From an uncultured Calothrix sp. (lineage in GTDB: Bacteria > Cyanobacteriota > Cyanobacteriia > Cyanobacteriales > Nostocaceae), in NCBI GenBank assembly GCA_937973965.1, contig CALJJQ010000058.1:1-54507 (forward strand): a stretch of DNA of 54,507 bases, given 5' to 3'. The position numbers were made by a program, and so were the translations under genes. Below, one piece after another: positions 9,231 through 17,770 of the stretch. Numbering within the stretch: position 1 is the stretch's first letter; the number at the start of each line of letters is the position of its first letter. The notes beneath the pieces are model-generated. The model was given only the letters and a program-made list of their open reading frames with translations. It searched no databases and was not told the origin of the DNA.

Positions 9231-9334
9231 ATGGCGATCGCATTTGGTTTTGGTCTACTGCCAAGTGGTTTACGTTGTGTGGGAATATCAATTTGTTGGC
9301 AGCGTTCTTGATTTAGTGTGACTGTGTGCATACC

Positions 9335-11218
9335 CTACTCCCGCTCCTTTTTCGGACACTTCTTGCGGTCTTTGCGACAGGCTTGAGTTTGTTTGATGAT
9401 TTCTTTGACTTTAGTCTGGACTTCGATGTGTTTTTTAACACCTTCGTAGCCATAACGGTTGTAACCGTTTTCTACAATCATTGCCTCTAAATATTTGACG
9501 CGATCGCGTCCTCCAGGGTGGGATGATGCCCATTCTGGGGGTGTGTTTTTTTGTTCTTTTTCTAGGGTTGCCATGAGGTTGCGTAGACCATCGGCTGCAT
9601 AACCGGAGGCGACAATTAATCTGGTGCCGAGTACGTCGGCTTGTCGTTCCATGTCCCGACTGTAGGAGAGGGAAAATAATTGTCCGACGGTTCCTCCTAG
9701 TGGTAAATACTGAGTTAAATTCGAGATTAAGTTACCTTGGGTGACGAGTTGAAATCCGTGGGAAAGGACAACGTGGGCTAGTTCGTGACCGATAAGTCCA
9801 GCTAATTCGGCTTCGGAATTGGCTTTGTCGATGGCTCCAGCATTGATAAAAATTTTACCCCCTGGCAGGGCAAAGGCATTAAGTTCCGGTTCGGGAAGGA
9901 TGAAAAACTCGTATTTAAATTCTTTGCGTCCGGCTACTTGGGCTAATTTTTGACCAATTTCGTTGACATAATTGACCACTGTTTCATCTTTGACCAGGTT
10001 CAGTTGTCTTCGAGCCTGTTTCGCAACCGATTCACCGATGGATTCTTCCCCTTGCAGTAATAGTAAGGTGGAATCTAACGCCGAAAACGGACCAAGTAAA
10101 CTCCCCGTCACTGCGTAGCCAATAGCACCAGTAATGATGTTAGCGATCGCATTTCCGCGAATTTCACGACGAATGTAGGATTTATACCGTTTGAGGTTAT
10201 CATCGGCTAATTGGATAAATTCCGGTGCAAGGGGGTCTTGGGGATATAAAATCGCATATTGACGGGCTGCAAGGGAGGCTTCCATGTATTTTTTCGCACT
10301 TGCTAGGGCTTCTACCCGTGCTTTCACTAATTCCGGTTGCTGGGGATATCGGGTGGTTCCCAGTTCTAGGATGCGTAGTGCTTCTTTTTCCTGACCGTAT
10401 TCCCGTAGCACTTGAGCGTAACGAATATAACCAGGAACGAATTCGGGAACTTCTTCCACCAACAACTTGAGGGGTATTAAAACGCGGGTTTGTAATTTTG
10501 CAGCCATTCCCGCTTCCGCTTCTCGCCAATATACCCTACCCCGTGGTGGTAATTGTTCTGGGTTGGTAATTGCTGGTTGACGATTTTCCACCGTTGCAGT
10601 GGTGCTAGCAAAAGGTTCTTTCAACTGACGGTAGATTTTTTCTGCTTCTGCCACATTTCCCGCCAAAAATAGCTTGTCAGCAGCAATAAACTGCTCTCTT
10701 CGTGCAATTTCCTCCGGTGTGAGGGGATTTGCTTCCTCTTGACTTCCACTCGCTGAAGTTTCGGGATTTTCCGGTTCTTTCGTTTCTGATGGATTATTTT
10801 CGGGATTTTTGGTTTCCGTGGCTTGATTATCCGTGGTTTGTTCTGTTTTAATCTGAATATCTTCACTGACAACTAAAGGCGTGGGAAATTGGTGATTAAC
10901 TGTTACGTCAGCATTACCAGTAGAGATATTTTGATTTTTTCCTCGCTTGTAAATAGGGAGTGGGGAGTGGGGAGTGGGGAGTGGGAATGAGCTATTATTT
11001 TCAGATTTGGTTGTGTACAAACCTGCATGAGAAGCTGTTTTTAAATCCGATAGATCCGACGGGGAACTACTTTCCATCCCAACTTCCCCATCCATAGAGG
11101 GAATAGATTCCAGCGCAGGTGAAACCCGCACTTGCGTCAAGACAACTAAAATCGACGTTCCCATCGACAACAGCACCCAAGTGAGTGCAAGGAACCAAGA
11201 CTTCCATCTACCTTTCAT
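9335..11218 (-). CDS. M48-family zinc metalloprotease with TPR-like region
   Basis: The product has 627 residues. A membrane anchor or uncleaved signal (about 7-30) is followed by a long low-complexity linker rich in Pro, Glu, Asn and Thr (to about 165). A helical, TPR-like section (about 170-350) has repeats such as AEAEKIYRQLK and EALRILELGTTRYPQQPEL. The C-terminal M48 domain carries zinc motif HELAH at 478-482 and third-ligand segment ERQAD near 524-528, so it should be active. The family includes HtpX/BepA-type envelope quality-control proteases; topology suggests activity on the periplasmic side. I chose the ATG at 11218; the frame opens at TTG 11248. Residues about 76-93 (Pro/Ser/Thr-rich) are encoded by an in-frame array of the GGGGAGT heptamer, an intergenic repeat inside the gene. 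Substrate unknown. Confidence 0.9.
   Translation of the reverse strand: MKGRWKSWFLALTWVLLSMGTSILVVLTQVRVSPALESIPSMDGEVGMESSSPSDLSDLKTASHAGLYTTKSENNSSFPLPTPHSPLPIYKRGKNQNISTGNADVTVNHQFPTPLVVSEDIQIKTEQTTDNQATETKNPENNPSETKEPENPETSASGSQEEANPLTPEEIARREQFIAADKLFLAGNVAEAEKIYRQLKEPFASTTATVENRQPAITNPEQLPPRGRVYWREAEAGMAAKLQTRVLIPLKLLVEEVPEFVPGYIRYAQVLREYGQEKEALRILELGTTRYPQQPELVKARVEALASAKKYMEASLAARQYAILYPQDPLAPEFIQLADDNLKRYKSYIRREIRGNAIANIITGAIGYAVTGSLLGPFSALDSTLLLLQGEESIGESVAKQARRQLNLVKDETVVNYVNEIGQKLAQVAGRKEFKYEFFILPEPELNAFALPGGKIFINAGAIDKANSEAELAGLIGHELAHVVLSHGFQLVTQGNLISNLTQYLPLGGTVGQLFSLSYSRDMERQADVLGTRLIVASGYAADGLRNLMATLEKEQKNTPPEWASSHPGGRDRVKYLEAMIVENGYNRYGYEGVKKHIEVQTKVKEIIKQTQACRKDRKKCPKKERE
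10955..10982 (+). repeat. Heptamer array GGGGAGT inside the M48 protease gene
   Basis: Four consecutive 7-bp units (one with a base change) sit inside the coding sequence, in the disordered linker. The same heptamer class is otherwise found in spacers here, for example at 160-187 and 54216-54243. Three units make 21 bp, so expansion in steps of three preserves the frame. Confidence 0.9.
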
Positions 11219-11375
11219 AGCAGCACGGGTGACAACAGCGACGACCAATTAATCTACTTCAACAGCAAAATTGCCAGAACTGTGAGATTAATCCTATCTT
11301 TAATGTAGGAGTAAATACCAAAATCGCAAACACCAGGATCTAAATTCTCGATAAATCTAGACATTTACTTTATAT

Positions 11376-11546
11376 ATGGGACGTACACGCTCAAAATCCG
11401 ATTTACCAACGAAAATATGTCCCGTATGCGATCGCCCCTTCGCATGGCGAAAAAAATGGGCTGATTGTTGGGATGAAGTTAAATACTGCTCCGAACGCTG
11501 TCGCAGAAGACGTTCCCAGGTGAACGAGAAAGGTAATGGGGAATGA
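11376..11546 (+). CDS. DUF2256 small cysteine-rich protein
   Basis: This complete 56-residue gene encodes a basic protein with a CPVCDRPFAWRKKW core and a second pair in KYCSERCRRRR. The spacing (C-x2-C ... C-x3-C) suggests a single zinc-ribbon-like site; Cys31 lies between the pairs. This is the DUF2256 family, of unknown function. The ATG at 11376 has no visible Shine-Dalgarno but fits the family N-terminus (MGRTRSKSDLPTKICPVC). It is transcribed divergently from the M48 gene and convergently with the antiporter gene that ends at 11588. Family members are, to my recollection, often found near cryptochrome/photolyase genes; here a photolyase-like gene lies 5 kb away. It is easy to miss because it is so short. 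Confidence 0.88.
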   Translation: MGRTRSKSDLPTKICPVCDRPFAWRKKWADCWDEVKYCSERCRRRRSQVNEKGNGE

Positions 11547-11587
11547 TGAGGGTAATTTTGCGATCGCTTGCTTCAAAGTCAGTTAGA

Positions 11588-12547
11588 CTAAAGAATATTC
11601 GCGATTTTGCCCATAAAAAATATATACATCAACAAAAATATTAATCCCTCCCACCGGGAAACATTTTTATCTTGAGTTAAAAGGTAGAATAATAAAGTCG
11701 CAACACAATAAATTGGTAGGGGAAATTTTAATACTTCAGGTGTCACAATTAAAGTTCCAAAAAAAGAAGCCACTCCAGAAATTGCTAAACCATTAAAAAT
11801 ACAAGAACCAAGTATATTACCAATCGCAATTTCCCCCTTACCCTGACGAGAAGCGGTTGCACTGACAACAGTTTCCGGTAAAGTTGTACCAAAGGAAAGT
11901 AAAGTCACAGAAACAATTGCTTTGCTGATACTCATAATCTCAGCCAGCTTTTCTAAAGAAAAAATTGTATATCTTGCTCCCAGATAGATAAATATTCCGC
12001 CCAGAGTTACAATCAGCACATCCTGAATGCGAATTTTACCCTTTCTCCCTTCGGTTTTCACATTTTCATCTAGCAAAATATCTATTGGTGTACTACCATC
12101 CTTCAGGAGATAAAACACGTAGATACAATAGGCGATTAGACAAATTATTCCCTCCCCTATCGTTACCTTGCCATCGTACATTGTAAGTACCACAATAAAT
12201 GCAGTGGCCATTAAGAAATTGAGGTCGATAAATATATATTGATCACCCAATTGAATTGCTGCTCTGGTAAACAAGCTAGCAATCCCAAGCACAAAAAATA
12301 GATTAGAAATACTGGAACCAATTACATTACCAGGAACTATTTCCGATACTTGTTGACTAACCGCAATCACGGAGGAAACTAATTCCGGGAGGGAAGTACC
12401 GATAGAAACAATAACTACTCCAATCACAAAAGGGGACATCCCCAAAGCCAAACCAATAATTTCTGCCGCATCCGTAAAAAATCTCGCAGCAGTAATTAAA
12501 ACTGCCAGACTAACTACGAATATACCTAACCAGATCAATAGCTCCAT
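11588..12547 (-). CDS. Calcium/sodium antiporter (CaCA superfamily, YrbG-like)
   Basis: This inner-membrane exchanger has 319 residues and about ten transmembrane helices. The two alpha repeats that form the ion pathway are clear: GMSPFVIGVVIVSIGTSLPE near 38-57 and TLLSFGTTLPETVVSATASR near 215-235, each with the essential acidic residue in the PE pair. GNVIGSSISNLFFVLG and GNILGSCIFNGLAISG follow them, as usual in this family. It probably exports Ca2+ using Na+ or H+; the sequence does not decide which. The usual length of YrbG/CaxA-type proteins is about 320. The ATG at 12547 is preferred over a TTG two codons earlier. No operon partner: the next gene upstream is the protease gene after a spacer with a family A repeat. 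Confidence 0.92.
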   Translation of the reverse strand: MELLIWLGIFVVSLAVLITAARFFTDAAEIIGLALGMSPFVIGVVIVSIGTSLPELVSSVIAVSQQVSEIVPGNVIGSSISNLFFVLGIASLFTRAAIQLGDQYIFIDLNFLMATAFIVVLTMYDGKVTIGEGIICLIAYCIYVFYLLKDGSTPIDILLDENVKTEGRKGKIRIQDVLIVTLGGIFIYLGARYTIFSLEKLAEIMSISKAIVSVTLLSFGTTLPETVVSATASRQGKGEIAIGNILGSCIFNGLAISGVASFFGTLIVTPEVLKFPLPIYCVATLLFYLLTQDKNVSRWEGLIFLLMYIFFMGKIANIL

Positions 12548-12924
12548 CTTCAATCAAAAGTTCACATTTGAACTGCATGGGTGACGCTACGTTAACCCAT
12601 CCTACATCTAATTCAACCCACTTGGTTCAAACTCCCGAATTTATTAGGTATTCGCGTAATTTAGGGAGTAGTGAATAGGGAGTAGCCATCATGAACCGTG
12701 TACACCAAAACTTATAAAAGTGGGTTTTTTCTACTACTCATACCGATTCCACAAATGTTTGCAACACATACTCAATATGAGACATAGCACTGCTGCGTCT
12801 CTACAAAATTCATCTGTCGCATTCTTTTTTCAAATTGGTATCACTACTCCCCCGACCCTTTATAAATAATTAGGGCAGAGGTGTAATTACTATTACTACT
12901 CCCTACTCCCTTTATTTTTTCAAA
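12548..12924. other. Spacer with repeats between the protease and antiporter genes
   Basis: It contains GGGAGTA-type heptamers around 12661-12685, an inverted family A element at 12738-12843 and CTACTCC-type heptamers around 12890-12911 that run almost to the protease stop codon. No gene is seen. Confidence 0.65.
12738..12843 (-). repeat. Interspersed repeat family A, copy 3 (inverted)
   Basis: It runs from TCATACCGATT to AATTGGTATCA and is the reverse complement of the 6095-6203 unit with moderate divergence, including the AGCACTGCTGCGTCTCTAC palindrome segment. Both ends are present, so this is a complete copy. Confidence 0.78.
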
Positions 12925-14283
12925 TTAACCAATCGCAGTTGCAGCAATAATTTGGCGAATATCTGCTGGTGTTAAATCCGGATTTGCACTTAACATTAAA
13001 GCTGCTACTCCAGATACGTATGGTGTAGCCATTGAAGTTCCACTCAGAAAACCATAGGTATCATTTGGTGTTGTGGAATAGATATCTTGTCCTGGTGCGA
13101 CTACGTAATAAAGACTACTATCAGAACCCGCTCGATTACTAAAATCGGTGACGTTGTAATTAATATCAATCGCACCAACAGCTATACCCCAATCTGTTGC
13201 TAAAGCTGCGGGATAGACAGGTTTTTCCCCTCCATCATTACCAGCAGCCATCACGACAATCGCACCACGTTCGGTTGCATATTTGACTGCGGATTCGACC
13301 TCCGGACTATATCCTCCCGTTGTCAGACTGAGGTTAATCACATCTGCTCCATTATCTGCAGCATAAATAATTCCTTTAATAATATCTCCCTGGGTTCCCC
13401 GACCATTTGCATCAAAGACGCGAATTGGCATAATTTTGGCGTTGTAAGCAACTCCAACCATACCATAATCATTTGCTTCTGCGGCAATAATACCAGCGAC
13501 GTGGGTTCCGTGGGTTTCCTCATCCATCGGATTGTAGTCGTTACCGACAAAATCCCAACCAATTAAATCATCGATATATCCGTTGCCATCATTGTCGATA
13601 CCGTCCCCGAAAATTTCACCAGTATTAATCCAAATATTGTCATCCAAATCTGGGTGGGTAAAATCAACTCCACTATCAATCACTGCAACGACCACATCTT
13701 CACCGGTGTATCCCTGTGTCCAAACTTCGGGGACACTAATTGCGTCTAATCCCCAGGTATATATGTCACTGTTGTCGGGAACGTTGCTGAAGCGGGGTAA
13801 ACCGATAGCTGTAGCGACTGCATTTGCTGCATCAATTAAGCCATCGCCATAGACTGGACTGAAGTTATAAGACTGGGTGGTGTAGGTAGGTTGAGGATTG
13901 GAAGTTGTACTTAGTTGGGAAGAGGTGGGATTAGGAATTGGAACTGGAATTTCAATATCAATCGCGACTTCTGTGGAGGAATAATTGATGTTGAAATTGG
14001 GGAATACGGAATCAAAATCAATTTTGTTCTCCCAAGTGTCAGTTAGTTGGTTGATGATTGTTTCGTAACTAGGAGGAGAATCTATCCCCATATCATAATT
14101 GGGGTGAATAGAATTAATTGCTACATCATATAAATTACTAGAAGTGCGATGAAAATTATGAATACTACTCTTTAGCTCTAAGGGATTTGTAAATAGAGAT
14201 ACAGGTGATGAAGTCAGGTAATCTGTGGTAAATTGGTGTGCAAAACGACTGGGAAGATGCATTGAATTGTGGTTTTCCAGCAT
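12925..14283 (-). CDS. Subtilisin-like serine protease (peptidase family S8)
   Basis: The 452-residue product has a complete catalytic triad: Asp203 in VAVIDSGVDFTHPDLDDN, His258 in ETHGTHVAGI and Ser417 in GTSMATPYVSG, plus oxyanion-hole Asn349 in AAGND. An acidic loop at about 227-239 (DGIDNDGNGYIDD) looks like a Ca2+ site, common in cyanobacterial subtilases. The first 170 residues are low in conservation and rich in Ser, Asn and Thr; there is no classical signal peptide, so export could be non-Sec or the protein intracellular. The GLPRFSNVPDNSDIYTWGLDAISVPEVW segment is a typical lead-in to the protease domain. ATG at 14283 is used. Substrates are unknown. The gene is divergent from lysC. 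Confidence 0.93.
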   Translation of the reverse strand: MLENHNSMHLPSRFAHQFTTDYLTSSPVSLFTNPLELKSSIHNFHRTSSNLYDVAINSIHPNYDMGIDSPPSYETIINQLTDTWENKIDFDSVFPNFNINYSSTEVAIDIEIPVPIPNPTSSQLSTTSNPQPTYTTQSYNFSPVYGDGLIDAANAVATAIGLPRFSNVPDNSDIYTWGLDAISVPEVWTQGYTGEDVVVAVIDSGVDFTHPDLDDNIWINTGEIFGDGIDNDGNGYIDDLIGWDFVGNDYNPMDEETHGTHVAGIIAAEANDYGMVGVAYNAKIMPIRVFDANGRGTQGDIIKGIIYAADNGADVINLSLTTGGYSPEVESAVKYATERGAIVVMAAGNDGGEKPVYPAALATDWGIAVGAIDINYNVTDFSNRAGSDSSLYYVVAPGQDIYSTTPNDTYGFLSGTSMATPYVSGVAALMLSANPDLTPADIRQIIAATAIG

Positions 14284-14521
14284 AATTGTGGGAGTTTAGT
14301 CCGAAATTGCCTGAAGAGTGTATATTTCTCAGACATGGAACTTATGCAAAATTATGCAAAAGCCTGAAAATAATTGTGGATTGAGATAGTTTTTGGTCAC
14401 TTGAGCTAAACTGCAAACAAAATGTAAAGTAAAACTGCTTTCGGTGTGGTGATTCTGATAAGTTAATAAAATCGCCTTCTGTGATACCTATTGCTGTTTA
14501 TCCTTTGTTATTGATTAAAAT

Positions 14522-16342
14522 ATGGCGCTGATAGTTCAAAAGTACGGTGGAACTTCTGTTGGTTCGGTAGAGCGCATTCAAGCAGTTGCGCAGCGCGTGT
14601 GTAAAAGTGTGAATGCAGGTAACTCTTTGGTGGTTGTGGTTTCGGCGATGGGGAAAACCACCGATGGACTGGTAAAATTGGCATACGAAATTTCGCCGAC
14701 TCCTAATCGTCGGGAAATGGATATGCTGCTGTCAACTGGGGAACAGGTAACTATTGCCCTGTTGAGTATGGCTTTACAGGAGTGTGGACAAGCGGCGATT
14801 TCGATGACTGGGGCACAGGTAGGAATTGTTACAGAAGCTACCCATACGAAGGCGCGGATTTTGCAAATTAGTACCGAGCGGATTCAGCAACACCTCCAGG
14901 AGGGTAAAGTGGTGGTTGTGGCTGGTTTTCAAGGTATCAGTAGTACTGCCAATTTAGAAATTACCACCTTGGGAAGGGGGGGTTCAGATACCTCCGCAGT
15001 CGCTTTAGCGGCGGCTTTGGGGGCGGATTATTGTGAAATTTATACCGATGTTCCAGGGATATTAACTACGGACCCCCGTTTAGTCCCCGAAGCCCAGTTA
15101 ATGGCAGAAATCACCAGTGATGAGATGCTGGAATTAGCCAGCTTAGGGGCGAAGGTATTACATCCGAGGGCAGTGGAAATTGCCCGTAACTATGGAGTGC
15201 CTTTGGTGGTGCGTTCCAGTTGGAGCGACGCACCGGGTACTTGGGTTAGGTCAACTCGACCACCAGAGCGATCGCTGATCAATTTAGAGTTGGCGCGGCC
15301 AGTGGATGCGATTGAATTTGATACCAACCAAGCACGGGTGGCTTTACTACGGGTTCCCGACCGTCCAGGGGTTGCTGCGAATCTGTTTGGGGAAATTTCC
15401 CGTCAAAATGTGGATGTGGATTTAATTATTCAATCTATCCATCAAGGTAATACAAATGACATTGCCTTTACCGTCATGACCCCCATATTACCGAAGGCAG
15501 AAGCAGTTGCCGCCGCGATCGCACCAGCTTTATCCAATCCAGGGGAACATGGCAGTGACACCGCCGAGGTGATGGTAAAATCGGATATTGCTAAGGTGAG
15601 TATTGCTGGGGCAGGAATGATTGGTAGACCCGGTGTAGCAGCGAAAATGTTCGCTACCTTGGCAGAGGCTGGTGTAAATATCCGGATGATTTCCACCAGC
15701 GAGGTGAAGGTGAGTTGTGTGGTGGATGTTTGTGATTGCGATCGCGCAGTTAGCGCCCTCTCCCAAGCTTTTGAAATTACTTCCTCTCCCATCCGCTCTG
15801 TGGCGGACATTCAGCCGAGTAAAAATACTGACAAACCGCCTGTGCGTGGTGTTGCCCTTGACCAAAATCAAGCCCGGATTGCCATCCGCAATGTTCCCGA
15901 CAAACCTGGTATGGCTGCCAAGTTATTCGGTTTATTGGCGGAAAAAACCATCAGTGTGGACATGATTATTCAATCACAACGCTGTCATATTATTAACGGT
16001 GTACCGACTCGCGATATTGCTTTTACGGTAGCACGGATGGATGCCCTCGCAGCCCAAGAAATGTTAATTGCAGCTGGGAAGGAATACGGTTGGGGTGAGG
16101 TGGTGTTGGATCAGGAAATTAGTAAAGTAAGTATTGTTGGTGCAGGGATGGTGGGACAACCGGGAGTCGCGGCTAAAATGTTTACAGCCCTGGCACAAAA
16201 TCAGATTAATATCCAAATGATTGCCACTTCCGAAATCAAAATTAGTTGTGTGGTTTCCCAAAGTGAAGGAGTGAAGGCTTTACAAGTGATTCATGCTGCT
16301 TTTGGTTTGGCTGGAAGTGAGAAATTTGTCGTTCCTGCTTAG
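14522..16342 (+). CDS. lysC: Aspartate kinase with two tandem ACT-domain pairs
   Basis: LysC phosphorylates L-aspartate, the first step towards Lys, Thr and Met. The kinase domain opens with IVQKYGGTSVGSVERI and includes TLGRGGSDTSAVALAAALGADYCEIYTDVPGI (about 158-187), covering substrate and ATP sites. The protein is 606 residues, longer than the ~400-450 of most bacterial enzymes, because it has four ACT domains as two pairs: about 270-420 and 445-600, each pair containing the RVALLRVPDRPGVAANLF-like and KVSIAGAGMIGRPGVAAKMF-like segments. This duplicated regulatory region is characteristic of cyanobacterial aspartate kinases and should mediate feedback by end-product amino acids. ATG at 14522 starts directly at the kinase core. 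It is monocistronic; its stop is followed at once by a 34-bp repeat. Confidence 0.96.
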   Translation: MALIVQKYGGTSVGSVERIQAVAQRVCKSVNAGNSLVVVVSAMGKTTDGLVKLAYEISPTPNRREMDMLLSTGEQVTIALLSMALQECGQAAISMTGAQVGIVTEATHTKARILQISTERIQQHLQEGKVVVVAGFQGISSTANLEITTLGRGGSDTSAVALAAALGADYCEIYTDVPGILTTDPRLVPEAQLMAEITSDEMLELASLGAKVLHPRAVEIARNYGVPLVVRSSWSDAPGTWVRSTRPPERSLINLELARPVDAIEFDTNQARVALLRVPDRPGVAANLFGEISRQNVDVDLIIQSIHQGNTNDIAFTVMTPILPKAEAVAAAIAPALSNPGEHGSDTAEVMVKSDIAKVSIAGAGMIGRPGVAAKMFATLAEAGVNIRMISTSEVKVSCVVDVCDCDRAVSALSQAFEITSSPIRSVADIQPSKNTDKPPVRGVALDQNQARIAIRNVPDKPGMAAKLFGLLAEKTISVDMIIQSQRCHIINGVPTRDIAFTVARMDALAAQEMLIAAGKEYGWGEVVLDQEISKVSIVGAGMVGQPGVAAKMFTALAQNQINIQMIATSEIKISCVVSQSEGVKALQVIHAAFGLAGSEKFVVPA

Positions 16343-16376
16343 AGGGTGTTTGAAAAGTCGCTTTTAATACTTGACA
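16343..16376 (+). repeat. Short interspersed repeat family E (IS-end-like), copy 1
   Basis: The sequence AGAGGGTGTTTGAAAAGTCG plus CTTTTAATACTT follows the lysC stop codon. A reverse-complement copy is at 25319-25351, next to the histidine kinase stop, and a partial copy is at 35521-35545. Its first half matches GAGGATGTTTGAAAAGT beside the transposase end at 54368-54385, so it may be a solitary insertion-sequence end. Confidence 0.65.
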
Positions 16377-16510
16377 AGCTCGTTTTTTGGGAGTGGGGAA
16401 TAGGGAATTGGTAGTAGTCGTCATGTAATGCCTACACCAAAACCGATAAAAGTTGATTTTTCCCACTCCTGACTCACTTTCAACCAGAACCAATGAAAGT
16501 AGTTTTTTCC

Positions 16511-16538
16511 CACTCCCCACTCCCAACTCCCAACTCAC
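16511..16538 (+). repeat. Heptamer array CACTCCC/AACTCCC
   Basis: Four consecutive 7-bp units lie about 30 bp upstream of the photolyase-like gene start. They are the complement class of the GGGGAGT arrays elsewhere in the window. Confidence 0.85.
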
Positions 16539-16567
16539 TTTCAAACTAGGATTAATCACAAAAATAT

Positions 16568-17419
16568 ATGTCTAAAAATATGCGCCGTGATTTTCAAAAC
16601 CGCGAGGAATTAATCGACTACCTGCGAGAACAATTTCCCGATGCGGTTGGGAATGACGACCATGTGAGTCCCATTCAGGGTGGTTATAAAACAGCTCGAC
16701 AACGTTTGCAAAAGGTCGATCCGGTAAAATATGCCAAAACCCGCAATTTCCTTAACGGTGCGGTGACACGGCTATCCCCCTATTTACGTCATGGGGTGTT
16801 AAGCTTACGAGAAGTGCGGGATTTTGTCCTCGAACGTGTCAACCATGATGACGACGCGATGAAGTTGATCAATGAATTGGGTTGGCGAGATTATTGGCAA
16901 CGTTTATATTTTAAACTGGCGGATAAAATTTGGGAAAACCAAGAAGATTATAAAACGGGTTTTGCCAGCAGTGAATATGCCCCAGAATTACCAGATGATA
17001 TTCGCAACGGAACAACAGGTTTAGTCTGTATCGATGCATTTCGCCAAGAGTTGTACACAACAGGATACTTGCATAACCATATACGCATGTGGTTAGCCGC
17101 CTATATAGTTCACTGGCGCAGGGTGTCTTGGCAAGCGGGAGCAAAGTGGTTTTTAGAGCATTTATTAGACGGAGACCCAGCTAGCAATAATTTATCATGG
17201 CAATGGGTCGCCAGCACCTTTAGTCACAAACCCTATTTTTTCAACCGTGAAAATTTACAACGCTACACAGAGGGAGTTTACTGTCAGCAATGTCCACTAT
17301 TTGGTGAATGCGATTTTGAAGGCAGTTACGAGGAATTAACGGTCAAGTTATTTCCCAAAGGTGAATTTCAGAAACAAGATAATAGTCAAAGTTGGCAAAA
17401 AGGTAAACGTCGGAAGTAA
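16568..17419 (+). CDS. Photolyase/cryptochrome-like FAD-binding protein without antenna domain
   Basis: The 283 residues correspond only to the C-terminal FAD-binding half of photolyases/cryptochromes. Conserved segments are ELGWRDYWQRLYF (103-115), GLVCIDAFRQELYTTGYLHNHIRMW (151-175), WFLEHLLDGDPASNNLSWQWVAS (194-216) and HKPYFFNREN (220-229). The N-terminal alpha/beta domain that binds the light-harvesting cofactor is absent; the frame begins just upstream of the first conserved helix and nothing upstream encodes it, so this is a short family form and not a recent truncation. Three cysteines cluster at 239, 242 and 248, after the FAD region. The function could be DNA repair, signalling or redox; the sequence does not decide. 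It is preceded by lysC on the same strand, but the 225-bp repeat-filled gap argues against an operon. Confidence 0.88.
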   Translation: MSKNMRRDFQNREELIDYLREQFPDAVGNDDHVSPIQGGYKTARQRLQKVDPVKYAKTRNFLNGAVTRLSPYLRHGVLSLREVRDFVLERVNHDDDAMKLINELGWRDYWQRLYFKLADKIWENQEDYKTGFASSEYAPELPDDIRNGTTGLVCIDAFRQELYTTGYLHNHIRMWLAAYIVHWRRVSWQAGAKWFLEHLLDGDPASNNLSWQWVASTFSHKPYFFNRENLQRYTEGVYCQQCPLFGECDFEGSYEELTVKLFPKGEFQKQDNSQSWQKGKRRK

Positions 17420-17770
17420 GTAGGAGTGTAGATTGTAGATGAGTCTGGGTCTGCGGAAAAAGCCTTTTAGTGACGGTAGGGGACAGGGAGTGGTTAAAGA
17501 CGCGACATGTTGCAAAAATGATAAATGCTAGGTTTTTAAGCCTTACATACCTATTATTTCACCACATAAGTCCAAAAAAACTTTAGTATCAAGCGCTAAA
17601 ACCCTACTACATGCCTTTCTTTACCCATCAAAATTAATGTGGTCTAATACTATGTGTTTACACTTTTTGTGACTAAAATATCCTCAAATTATTGCAAAAT
17701 AAGAGTTTTTCTCTTTTTTAGCAAGCCCTAATTAAACCCGCTGACTCAATCCAAAATCCCAAATCGCGTA
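17420..17770. other. 350-bp spacer with a partial family B repeat
   Basis: Segment 17594-17650 matches one half of repeat family B (ATCAAAATTAATGTGGTCTA end). Near 17720 is AGCAAGCCCTAATTAAA, similar to the 20-bp tandem repeat at 32741-32780. No gene is seen between the two convergent genes. Confidence 0.6.

Larger units (their letters stand above)
8489..9334. other. Repeat-filled spacer upstream of the COP23 gene
   Basis: These 846 bp hold no gene. From about 8640 there is a unit with an ACGTGAGTTCGATGAAC-like end followed by 'ctcaccccaacccctatcc' and an inverted 'ggagaggggtta' near 8760. Next comes the truncated family A copy (8813-8906), then a 36-bp tandem duplication and hairpin element (9045-9230). 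Confidence 0.7.

Noticed and set aside
12620-12650. GGTTCAAACTCCC resembling a tRNA T-arm
   Set aside because: No acceptor, D or anticodon stems could be paired around it.
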